10,803 bases of DNA from Treponema sp. (lineage in GTDB: Bacteria; Spirochaetota; Spirochaetia; Treponematales; Breznakiellaceae): positions 1 to 10,803 of the forward strand of contig JAISYA010000228.1 in assembly GCA_031270205.1 (NCBI GenBank), in the 5' to 3' direction. How positions within the stretch are numbered: the first letter of the stretch is position 1; every line of letters starts with the position of its first letter. The translations under genes were made by a program, and so were the position numbers. The notes under the pieces were generated by a model. It was not told where the DNA came from and did not search any database. It saw only the letters and a list, made by a program, of their open reading frames with translations. Below, one piece after another: positions 1 to 5,453 of the stretch.

Positions 1-1
1 C

Positions 2-145
2 AAAAACGCCCAAAAGAGGCCGGAATCGGCTTGGGAAGCGGTAGGGCGCAGTTTTGAAGCCGTGGGCCGCAATATGTGGAAGGCAATAGCGGATGTCGAA
101 AGAGAATACAATAGTGCAATCCGGCAGCCAGCCGACAACCGTTGA
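2..145 (+). CDS. C-terminal end of an unidentified protein (5' end outside window)
   Basis: The frame is open from the window edge to a TGA at 143-145, giving 47 residues. They are charged, with a repeated amphipathic pattern (WEAVGRSFEAVGRNMW) that looks like real helical protein rather than random translation. I do not recognise the family. The frame overlaps the start of the next gene by 53 bases, an overlap that is long but seen in compact phage-like operons. No promoter is visible between the two, so they may be co-transcribed. The open frame is short, so chance cannot be excluded. Confidence 0.4.
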   Translation, partial: KNAQKRPESAWEAVGRSFEAVGRNMWKAIADVEREYNSAIRQPADNR

Positions 146-464
146 GCAGGTTGTCCAAACCGGTATCTATAGCGGCCCAATTCCGCCTCCGCAGGTACTG
201 GCCGGTTTCAAGGAGTTAATGCCTGACCTGCCGGAACGTATTGTAAAGATGGCGGAAATAGAAACCGAGGCCGATGTCCGCCGGATTGACAGGGAATCAT
301 CTTCTATCGGCCGCGGCCAGGTTTTTTCTTTCGTTTTAGGCATGGCAGGTTTTGGCCTTGCCGCTGTTTTCGCCCTGAAAGGAATGGAAACGGGGGCAAT
401 AGCCGCCGCCATCGGCGGAGTAGCCCCGATAATCGTTGCCGCAATCGGAAATTTGCGGAAATAA
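93..464 (+). CDS. Small DUF2335-family predicted membrane protein
   Basis: This is a 123-residue protein of unknown function. The segment at about residues 28-56 (GPIPPPQVLAGFKELMPDLP followed by ERIVKMAE) matches the pattern I know from DUF2335: a proline-rich 'LPPPE-L' start followed by 'PG-A-RI--MAE'. It is followed by two hydrophobic segments at about 77-95 and 100-119, which form a membrane hairpin that ends only four residues before the C-terminus. The ATG at 93 has GGAAGG nine bases upstream, which supports this start. Members of this family occur in phages, plasmids and integrated elements, which agrees with the recombinase nearby. It ends six bases before the stop of the convergent HTH gene, with no terminator hairpin between them. 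The family call rests on remembered motif pattern only. Confidence 0.7.
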   Translation: MSKENTIVQSGSQPTTVEQVVQTGIYSGPIPPPQVLAGFKELMPDLPERIVKMAEIETEADVRRIDRESSSIGRGQVFSFVLGMAGFGLAAVFALKGMETGAIAAAIGGVAPIIVAAIGNLRK

Positions 465-470
465 CTCCCC

Positions 471-1172
471 TTATTCACCGGCTACGGCCTCCCGAATCGC
501 CTCGTTAATTTGTTCCAGTTTATCCGCTTCGGCGTATTTACCCTTCAGGCCGTTCAATTCCTTAATAAGCTGGTCCTTTGCCCCGGCAATAATCCGGCCT
601 AGCCCGCCCCGAAGCATTATCACCAGGTCCCCCCTGGCGTCCGGCCCGTCCGAAAGGACCTTGGCCACCAGGGTATCTACCACCCCTTCCGGGTATTCAA
701 TAATCTGTTTCATAAGCACATCGACATACTGAAAAAGCCTGGACGTTACAAAATCTTTTTCGATCAGCTTCAGGGACCTTTCGGCCATCCGTTGTTCTTT
801 TTCCGCCGCCATCGTTATGTCCCGCAGGGTTTTTGCGTGTTTTTCCAGGTTATACAATCCGTTAAACTTCGCCACAATTTCCCGAAGGGTATAACTTAAC
901 AATTCGACCGCCGGGACCCCGGCGGCGGCGCATATCTCGGCCTCGGTTTGGGGTATCAGGGAAGGCGGTGAAGCGGCGGCCACGGGCGGCGGCCACGCCG
1001 CCGCTTTTCTGGACTTCCGCCCCAGGTCCGATATATAGGCGGCGTTGATCGGGTTTTCCGTGTCCATGAACCCCGCCGCATCGATTATCAGGGTAGAATT
1101 CTTAATTTTTGCGCTGACGGCCTGGCGTGTAACCCCCGCCTCCCGTGCAAAATCCGCCGGTTTCAATTTCAT
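471..1172 (-). CDS. Helix-turn-helix protein, possibly phage DNA-packaging (small terminase)-like
   Basis: This is a 233-residue protein. Residues 4-24 (ADFAREAGVTRQAVSAKIKN) form a clear helix-turn-helix with the A-x-x-x-G-V-T-x-x-A-V pattern. A linker rich in alanine and proline follows (about 55-75), then a long, highly charged helical region (about 95-232). In that region, 'IEKDFVTSRLFQYVDVLMKQIIEYPEGVVDTL' resembles the layout of small terminase or Nu1-like packaging proteins, where an N-terminal HTH precedes an oligomerisation region. No large terminase is in view, so a simple DNA-binding regulator is also possible. The ATG at 1170-1172 has only AAAG just upstream, a poor ribosome binding site. 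The gene points away from the gene-free region holding operator-like sequences, which may control it. Confidence 0.6.
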   Translation of the reverse strand: MKLKPADFAREAGVTRQAVSAKIKNSTLIIDAAGFMDTENPINAAYISDLGRKSRKAAAWPPPVAAASPPSLIPQTEAEICAAAGVPAVELLSYTLREIVAKFNGLYNLEKHAKTLRDITMAAEKEQRMAERSLKLIEKDFVTSRLFQYVDVLMKQIIEYPEGVVDTLVAKVLSDGPDARGDLVIMLRGGLGRIIAGAKDQLIKELNGLKGKYAEADKLEQINEAIREAVAGE

Positions 1173-1330
1173 CTTTAATAAATGTAAAAATGGTCCAGTA
1201 AATTGACTATTAACTCTGTCAAATTGCCGTCAACTTGACTAAAAAAATGGCAGGCAATAGGGGGCAAGCGCCCGCCGATTGATTGCAAACGAGGGGTATC
1301 CCCCAAGACAGTACCTTTTGACATGGGAAA

Positions 1331-1366
1331 GGGTTATTTTGATATAAAAATGGGTCATTTTGACCC
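1331..1366. promoter_or_regulatory. Operator-like direct repeat, 21-base spacing
   Basis: GGGTTATTTTGATAT (1331-1345) and GGGTCATTTTGACCC (1352-1366) differ at four positions and start exactly 21 bases apart, two turns of the helix. The second copy is a perfect dyad (GGGTCA-TTT-TGACCC). Two sites on the same face of the DNA are typical of cooperative repressor binding. The binding protein is unknown; the HTH product at 471-1172 is one candidate. Confidence 0.4.
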
Positions 1367-1408
1367 TAAATAAGCCTTTTTTATATACGGCAATCCCTTA
1401 AAAATCTC

Positions 1409-1420
1409 TTTACCGGTAAA
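1409..1420. repeat. Perfect 12-base palindrome TTTACCGGTAAA
   Basis: This is a perfect 12-base dyad. Its half-site GGTAAA recurs at 1439-1444 and, inverted as TTTACC, at 1516-1521. It may be a protein-binding site, but nothing in the window identifies the protein. Confidence 0.35.
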
Positions 1421-1523
1421 GCCGATTACATGACTGGCGGTAAACTACTTAATAGCATAAAAAATTTTCTATTTTTTTTTGCTTATAAGAACTTTTAGCC
1501 AGTCTTGTAAATTACTTTACCTC

Positions 1524-1568
1524 TACTTTTAGCTAATTCCTTATAATATAAAGAATTAGCTAAGAGTA
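1524..1568. repeat. 45-base imperfect palindrome, left member of the pair around the recombinase
   Basis: Two 22-base arms surround a central A at 1546, and 20 of 22 positions pair by Watson-Crick rules; one of the exceptions is a G-T pair. The core half-site is CTAATTCnTTATA followed by its mirror image. The same core recurs at 3130-3156, with differences only at the central base and one symmetric pair of positions. The central seven bases read ATAATAT here and ATATTAT there, so the two sites face opposite ways. A perfect TATAAT lies at 1542-1547. It could be a recombinase core site, an operator overlapping a promoter, or a terminal inverted repeat. Confidence 0.6.
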
Positions 1569-1645
1569 AGAGTATTATTCATGTAAATTTGGCATTTGAA
1601 AAAAAATAAGAAAAAGGGCCGGAACCCGCTTTTTTCATTTTTTTC

Positions 1646-1674
1646 AAAAAAAGCCGTCAAGTATTTTTACTTGA
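1646..1674 (-). terminator. Candidate terminator of the recombinase gene, containing TCAAGTA dyad
   Basis: On the minus strand TCAAGTA-AAAA-TACTTGA forms a seven-pair stem, followed after CGGC by seven T residues (complement of 1646-1652). It lies about 170 bases beyond the recombinase stop codon. The stem has only two G-C pairs, so it would be a weak terminator. The dyad also holds one of the GTCAAGT heptamers that recur around this gene, so it may instead be a binding site. Confidence 0.35.
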
Positions 1675-1844
1675 TCGCCGTCCCGGCCATGCGGGGGCCA
1701 GCCGGTCAAGTAACTGATAAACCGGCCCGCCGCCGCCCGGTTCCGCCGATAGGACGGAAGCACCAGGCCGTGGCGGGACCGGAGCCGATTCCGGGCATGA
1801 CCGGTTATTCGGCCTATCTCATAAAGGATGCAGGGCTTTAGGCT

Positions 1845-3080
1845 TCAGGCAAACAGGGTATTAGCCGCCGCCGGTCCGGTCCGGGGGAGGCTTTCCAGGG
1901 CTAGGTCTAGCATTTTGCGGTTGTAATAATCTACCATTTCGACCGATGCGTGGCCGGACATGGGCTGTAGTTCCGCCGCCGATAGTTCCCGGCGCATACG
2001 GGAAACGTAGGTATAACGCAGGGAATGGGGGACCAGTTTCCGCCCGTCCAGGGGCTTTTGATGCGCCTGGGATATTCTATTCCGCCCCGTGATTGACTTC
2101 GATTTTGCCCGTATTCTTTTGGTTGGATAGGGGATAAGCCCGGTTTTTTGCAAAGCCTCATAGAAAGCCCTTTGAGCCCGCTCCTGCCGGACCGGTTTTC
2201 CGTTAATGGTAAAGCAAAAATCATCTTCCTGAAGCCCCTGGGCGGCGATCCATGCGGCCAGCCTGTTTAAGGTCATGTCCGGGAGATATACAAGCCGCAG
2301 GTGGGGATGGTCCGGCGTTCCTTTTTTGTTGTAAATCGTTCTTTCGCCGCTTGGCTTGCAAAATCCGTCTACAATCAAAACCTTGCGATCAAAAATAATT
2401 TGTTTAACCCGGATAGCCCGGACTTCCCCCAGCCGCAGGCCGCCGGAAAGGCATAACAGGAAAAAAAGATAATACATTTCATTGGGGAAATTTTCAGGCC
2501 GGAACAGCCGGTCCAATTCCGCCGTAGTGAAAATATCCGCTTTTCTTGAATTCGTACTGAACCGCTGAAAGGCCGGTTTCGCAATCCGGCAATGATACCA
2601 GGGCGCTTCCGTGTAGACTTCCCCTAAAACCTCAAGAAAGCGGTTTTTCCATTTTCCCGATTTTTCCTGGTTAAAAAGATAGGGCATGACCTGATCTACC
2701 CCCAGGTCCCGGAGCCGCATACCGCCCCACAAGGCGATTATCAGCTTTGTATAGCGCCTGCATTCGGCCATCGTTTCGACCGCTACGGATTTTCCAAGTT
2801 GAATCCGGCGCTTTACATGGGCGCTTCCGGGGATATACATAGTTTCGGCAATTTCGCCGATAGTAACCCCATCCCCCCCGGCGGGGGCCGGGGCCGTGTC
2901 CGGGGGCGGAGCCAGGGTCCGAATGTAATTTTCGGCCTCGGACCGGTTTCGGCATCCCCTACAGGCGCTTTGATGCTGTTTTCCGGCGGCGTCCAGCCAA
3001 TAGTAGTACCAGCGGTGAACCTTTTTCCCGCCCTTGAGGATTTTGGGCTTCCGAAAGGCATGATAGACGGAATTTTCCAT
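1845..3080 (-). CDS. Tyrosine recombinase / phage-type integrase
   Basis: This is a 411-residue site-specific recombinase that would integrate, excise or invert DNA by cutting and rejoining paired sites through a tyrosine-DNA link. Residues 5-56 look like an arm-binding domain (WYYYWLDAAGK), about 70-165 like the helical core-binding domain, and about 180-395 is the catalytic domain. The visible active-site set is complete: R216 in GGLRLGEV, a lysine at 252 or 253, H352-x-x-R355 in PHSLRYT, H377 in SGH and nucleophile Y386 in VDYYNRK, nine residues after H377 as the family requires. The stretch between the lysine and H352 carries an extra basic segment (about 315-348). The ATG has GGAGG six bases upstream. 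The gene stands alone between two related palindromes, and no excisionase gene was identified in the window. No break is seen, so it is probably active. Confidence 0.93.
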   Translation of the reverse strand: MENSVYHAFRKPKILKGGKKVHRWYYYWLDAAGKQHQSACRGCRNRSEAENYIRTLAPPPDTAPAPAGGDGVTIGEIAETMYIPGSAHVKRRIQLGKSVAVETMAECRRYTKLIIALWGGMRLRDLGVDQVMPYLFNQEKSGKWKNRFLEVLGEVYTEAPWYHCRIAKPAFQRFSTNSRKADIFTTAELDRLFRPENFPNEMYYLFFLLCLSGGLRLGEVRAIRVKQIIFDRKVLIVDGFCKPSGERTIYNKKGTPDHPHLRLVYLPDMTLNRLAAWIAAQGLQEDDFCFTINGKPVRQERAQRAFYEALQKTGLIPYPTKRIRAKSKSITGRNRISQAHQKPLDGRKLVPHSLRYTYVSRMRRELSAAELQPMSGHASVEMVDYYNRKMLDLALESLPRTGPAAANTLFA

Positions 3081-3101
3081 ACTTGACCTCCACTTGACCT
3101 C
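3081..3101. repeat. Tandem ACTTGACCTC repeats at the recombinase start
   Basis: Two identical 10-base copies (3081-3090 and 3092-3101) are repeated with an 11-base period, directly upstream of the recombinase start codon. On the coding strand the first copy supplies the GGAGG ribosome binding site. The heptamer ACTTGAC/GTCAAGT recurs at 1233-1239, 1656-1662 and 1705-1711. These may be arm-type binding sites for the recombinase, in which case binding here could also block its own translation or transcription. A simple local duplication of the ribosome binding site is the plain alternative. Confidence 0.45.
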
Positions 3102-3126
3102 GCCGCCACCATTGTCCTGGCAAGGT

Positions 3127-3159
3127 TCTCTAATTCGTTATATTATAACGAATTAGAGA
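3127..3159. repeat. 33-base perfect palindrome upstream of the recombinase gene
   Basis: Two 16-base arms (TCTCTAATTCGTTATA and its exact complement) surround a central T at 3143. The core is shared with 1533-1559 in opposite orientation. On the minus strand it contains a perfect TATAAT (3142-3147) about 62 bases before the recombinase ATG, so it may hold the -10 box of the recombinase promoter. No good -35 box is seen at the right distance. No T-run follows in either direction, so it is not a typical terminator. An autoregulatory operator or a core recombination site are the main readings. Confidence 0.65.
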
Positions 3160-3165
3160 CGAGGC

Positions 3166-3183
3166 AAAAAAGCCCCGCCGGGC
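3166..3183 (-). terminator. Candidate rho-independent terminator of the iron-sulfur gene
   Basis: On the minus strand a short all-GC stem, GCCC-GGCG-GGGC, is followed at once by six T residues. It lies about 65 bases beyond the stop codon of the leftward gene at 3247 and just before the palindrome upstream of the recombinase, so it would separate the two transcripts. The stem is only four pairs long, which lowers confidence. Confidence 0.45.
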
Positions 3184-3193
3184 CGCCACATGA

Positions 3194-3233
3194 CGGCGAA
3201 GCATAAACAATCCTGTTATGCGAAGTTGCGCCG
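3194..3233. repeat. Interrupted hairpin bearing one edge repeat of the low-GC block
   Basis: CGGCG (3194-3198) pairs with CGCCG (3229-3233), and GCATAA (3201-3206) with TTATGC (3216-3221), around a nine-base loop. The right half, 3215-3230 (GTTATGCGAAGTTGCG), matches the reverse complement of 4060-4075 at 13 of 16 positions. The two copies lie just outside the ends of the AT-rich gene at 3247-4005. It may be a terminal repeat of a small mobile unit, or simply part of the gene's 3' hairpin. Confidence 0.4.
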
Positions 3234-3246
3234 TACCCCATATTTT

Positions 3247-4005
3247 TTATGGTTCTTTTATTGAACAAGGTAAACCAACAAGACATTTTCCACAAATGTC
3301 CGCATACCCTATGTTTTTATGATACTCTGCATTCTTCAAACATTGTTTATAGCATTTATACCTGTCATATTTATTATTTTCATAAGCATTTACAATACAT
3401 TTCTTTTGACATATCCCACATGATCCATTTAATTTATTCAAACACTTTTCCTTTACTTCATTGGTTTGTTTATATTCATTTAATTCATAATTTATTATTA
3501 TGCTGCCGAATCTCCCGCAACACCCGTCTTTTGTGATAAGCATATTATTTATACCAAATGTTCCAATTCCTCCTATATAAGCTATATGTCTATGAGACCA
3601 GTTACTTATCAATTTTTCCACATCGAAATTATGCGTTGCGGGTATTTTTCCGGTTTTGTATCCATTTTGTTCCATCAATTTCTCAATATCGTCATTAATT
3701 GTTTTTATTAAATCATTTGTTTTTATATATGCGATCGCCCATTTTTCTGAAGCCATTATCCCTTTTATATTACTTCTTATAATGTTCTCTTGAAACGGAA
3801 TAAAGAAACTTATAATACTTTTTGCGTCCGATAAAATATCATAAGGCATAAAATGTTCAACAGATACCACTTCTTTTAATATTTTTAATTTCTCATCTTT
3901 TGCCGAAATAATTTCTACAATCGGTTCCTTCCATAATTTTAATTGGCTGTTTGTTTCATAACCAATAACGGTTGTTTTTATTGTTCCAATAATTTTGTTG
4001 TACAT
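3247..4005 (-). CDS. Short QueG-like iron-sulfur protein of unproven function
   Basis: This is a 252-residue protein with eleven cysteines, nine of them in the last 65 residues. The main group is C196-x2-C199-x3-C203, with C218, C222 and C238-x2-C241-x5-C247, enough for one or two [4Fe-4S] clusters. The core 'PATHNFDVEKLISNWSHRHIAY' (split: PATHNFD at 123-129, SNWSHRH at 134-140), then IGTFGINNMLIT and GCCGRFGS, matches a family usually annotated as epoxyqueuosine reductase in anaerobes. It is much shorter than true QueG, so that name is doubtful. A redox or corrinoid-linked role is inference. The start chosen is the ATG at 4003-4005, preceded by AGGGG at five bases. The ATG six codons earlier overlaps the -10 box and cannot be transcribed from that promoter. 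Composition is near 30% GC, unlike both neighbours, which points to recent transfer. Confidence 0.75.
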   Translation of the reverse strand: MYNKIIGTIKTTVIGYETNSQLKLWKEPIVEIISAKDEKLKILKEVVSVEHFMPYDILSDAKSIISFFIPFQENIIRSNIKGIMASEKWAIAYIKTNDLIKTINDDIEKLMEQNGYKTGKIPATHNFDVEKLISNWSHRHIAYIGGIGTFGINNMLITKDGCCGRFGSIIINYELNEYKQTNEVKEKCLNKLNGSCGICQKKCIVNAYENNKYDRYKCYKQCLKNAEYHKNIGYADICGKCLVGLPCSIKEP

Positions 4006-4021
4006 AATTTCCCCTAAAGAC

Positions 4022-4049
4022 ATTATATTTATACGTTATATTTTGTCAA
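4022..4049 (-). promoter_or_regulatory. Near-consensus promoter of the iron-sulfur gene
   Basis: On the minus strand a perfect TTGACA (4044-4049) and a perfect TATAAT (4022-4027) are separated by 16 bases. Transcription should begin near 4015, leaving a leader of only about ten bases that holds little more than the ribosome binding site. This is the strongest sigma-70-type promoter in the window. It gives the transferred gene an expression signal of its own. Confidence 0.75.
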
Positions 4050-4059
4050 TCCATTTTAG

Positions 4060-4075
4060 CCCAATGTCGCATAAC
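4060..4075. repeat. Second edge repeat of the low-GC block
   Basis: CCCAATGTCGCATAAC is the inverted partner of 3215-3230, matching at 13 of 16 positions with nine in a row (GTTATGCGA). Together they enclose 861 bases holding one gene with its promoter. No matching short target duplication is evident outside the two copies. Confidence 0.4.
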
Positions 4076-4078
4076 CTT

Positions 4079-4128
4079 CCGGTATATATGAACCTTTTCG
4101 CATATACCGCCCGTTCGCCGGTATATGC
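4079..4128. repeat. Three alternating palindromic arms forming two competing hairpins
   Basis: The unit CGGTATATnnGAA occurs at 4080-4092, its complement at 4097-4109, and CGGTATATGC again at 4119-4128. The middle arm can pair with the left arm (11 of 13, four-base loop) or with the right one (ten of ten, nine-base loop), but not with both. This arrangement suggests a REP-like repeat cluster or a switchable leader. It lies between the edge of the low-GC block and a small ORF. Confidence 0.5.
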
Positions 4129-4143
4129 ACCGCCGCCGGGGAT

Positions 4144-4284
4144 ATGGTCACCGCGCCGTCCGGGGAAGAACAGGCGGCTTTTGAAGAACGCCTGCGGGAT
4201 AACGCGCCACTCCACCGGAAGTTCCCAATTTGGGTATTAACGTTGTTGACATTGGTATTGAGGTTTTTTCTGCCTTTTTCCTGA
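4144..4284 (+). CDS. Possible 46-residue protein with a C-terminal membrane segment
   Basis: The frame begins MVTAPSGEEQAAFEERLRDN and, after a proline-containing turn, ends in a hydrophobic stretch of about 17 residues (FPIWVLTLLTLVLRFF). That layout is typical of small tail-anchored peptides. The frame stays open back to 4075 without another start. A GGGG run lies only three bases before the ATG, too close for a good ribosome binding site. It may be the remnant of a gene cut by insertion of the neighbouring block, or chance. The rest of 4006-4330 holds only repeats and the promoter described here. Confidence 0.25.
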   Translation: MVTAPSGEEQAAFEERLRDNAPLHRKFPIWVLTLLTLVLRFFLPFS

Positions 4285-4330
4285 AAGATTGCGGAAAAAT
4301 CCACAGGCGCAACAAGCTGCTGGCTGGCCC

Positions 4331-5434
4331 TCAGCGGATACGCTTTCCTGAATCAGCGTCAAAAAACATAACCCCGTCGTCTTTTATATAAAGGGATACG
4401 CGCGATCCCGCGCTCACATCGCTGCTGCCGGTATGAACAATTTTTATTTCACCGCCGCCTATGCGGGTAATAAGAATCACGTAGCTTCCCTGCGGTTCGA
4501 CAAATTCAATTTCAGCGTCGCAGAGATACGCGGCGCTTTTGCCACCCGGTTTTTCCACGCCTATTGATTCGGGCCTTATACCGATTGTCACCGGCTTCCC
4601 CTCGCGCCCGGCAAGGGCGGATTGTAAACCTGCGGGAATGGTATAGCGTAAGTGTTGATTTACCGCCTCAAAGCCGGCGGCGGTTTTTTCAATAAGTGCC
4701 TCAAAAAAATTCGTCGGGGGCGTACCGATAAAGCCGGCGACAAAACGGCTTGCGCTGTCATGGTAGACTTCCATGGGCGTGCCGATTTGTTCGATTTTTC
4801 CCTGGTGCATAACAATTATGCGGTCCGCAAGGCTCATTGCTTCCGCCTGATCATGGGTAACAAAAATCGTCGTTGAAGATTCCCGTTTATGAATACTTTT
4901 TAATTCCGTACGCATGCCAACCCGGAGTTTCGCGTCAAGGTTGGAAAGAGGTTCATCCATTAAAAACAGTTTTGGTTTTACCACTATGGCCCGTGACACG
5001 GCGACACGCTGCCGCTGCCCGCCGCTCAATTGAGCGGGAAAGCGATCAAGAAAATTTTCAATGCCTGTGGCTTCCGCGGCGGCTTTCACCCGTTCCCTGA
5101 TTTCACTTTTTTTTACCTTTTGCAGCTTTAACGGATAGGCAATATTATCAAACACCGTCATGTGGGGCCAAATGGCATAACTCTGGAAAATCATTGAAAC
5201 GCCGCGGTCCCTGGGCTGCTTGCGGAGCACGCTCTCCCCTTCAATCAATATATCGCCGCCGGAAACTTCCTCAAGGCCGGAAATCATGCGTATCGTAGTA
5301 GTTTTACCGCAGCCGGAAGGGCCGAGGAATACAATAAATTCACCTTTCTCTATCGAAAGGTTCATGTTGTCCACAATAAGGGGGCCGTCTTTTGAATAAC
5401 GCTTCCGTAGATTCCTTAATTCAAGATAACTCAT
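4331..5434 (-). CDS. Carbohydrate ABC importer ATPase, MalK/UgpC type
   Basis: This 367-residue ATPase would power import through the two permeases encoded upstream. Walker A is GPSGCGKTT (38-46), the Q-loop glutamine is Q84, the signature is LSGGQ (136-140), Walker B is LFLMDEP (156-162), followed by SNLD and the switch histidine H194. The C-terminal third, from about 240, is the regulatory TOBE-type region found in MalK, UgpC and MsmK (TIGIRPESIGV). I chose the ATG at 5432-5434 over a start 55 codons earlier: it has GGGGAG seven bases upstream and begins the conserved MSYLELRNL strand, while the longer form would overlap the permease gene. It starts 19 bases after the upstream gene ends and is the last gene of the operon. 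No clear terminator follows. Confidence 0.93.
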   Translation of the reverse strand: MSYLELRNLRKRYSKDGPLIVDNMNLSIEKGEFIVFLGPSGCGKTTTIRMISGLEEVSGGDILIEGESVLRKQPRDRGVSMIFQSYAIWPHMTVFDNIAYPLKLQKVKKSEIRERVKAAAEATGIENFLDRFPAQLSGGQRQRVAVSRAIVVKPKLFLMDEPLSNLDAKLRVGMRTELKSIHKRESSTTIFVTHDQAEAMSLADRIIVMHQGKIEQIGTPMEVYHDSASRFVAGFIGTPPTNFFEALIEKTAAGFEAVNQHLRYTIPAGLQSALAGREGKPVTIGIRPESIGVEKPGGKSAAYLCDAEIEFVEPQGSYVILITRIGGGEIKIVHTGSSDVSAGSRVSLYIKDDGVMFFDADSGKRIR

Positions 5435-5453
5435 GAAGCAACTCCCCGGCAAT

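Larger units (their letters stand above)
1173..1595. other. AT-rich gene-free region with several short palindromes
   Basis: No convincing protein is encoded here. The stretch is clearly richer in A and T than the genes on either side. It contains a GTCAA-C-TTGAC palindrome at 1229-1239, a repeated operator-like element (1331-1366), the palindrome TTTACCGGTAAA (1409-1420), an A/T tract with weak hairpin potential (1454-1483) and a large palindrome (1524-1568). This density of dyads suggests a control region, for example a lysogeny-type regulatory region or recombination/replication sites of the mobile element. No tRNA or rRNA is visible. Confidence 0.6.

Noticed and set aside
1596..1841. An 81-residue plus-strand ORF starting at TTG and ending three bases before the recombinase gene stop.
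   Set aside because: It starts in a poly-A tract with no ribosome binding site. Its composition changes abruptly from lysine-rich to arginine/proline-rich, and it resembles no family. It is more likely read-through of the non-coding region.
1524..3159. Hairpin telomeres processed by a telomere resolvase, as in Borrelia, because of the AT-rich palindromes near a recombinase.
   Set aside because: The enzyme has the ordinary integrase catalytic layout (R216, H352/R355, H377, Y386). The two sites lie only 1.6 kb apart inside continuous DNA with genes on both sides.
3194..3233. A dif or pdif (XerC/XerD) site, since TTATGCGAAGT resembles a Xer arm.
   Set aside because: The spacing between the two arms is nine bases instead of about six, and the second arm does not fit the other Xer half-site.
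3194..4075. An integron gene cassette with an attC site downstream of the iron-sulfur gene.
   Set aside because: GTTATGC does not fit the GTTRRRY core, the complementarity extends beyond the expected core, and the recombinase shows no visible IntI character. A plain inverted-repeat unit explains the data better.
4056..4304. An 82-residue minus-strand ORF between the foreign block and the importer operon.
   Set aside because: It runs through the palindromic arms and the edge repeat, shows no family resemblance and has no ribosome binding site.
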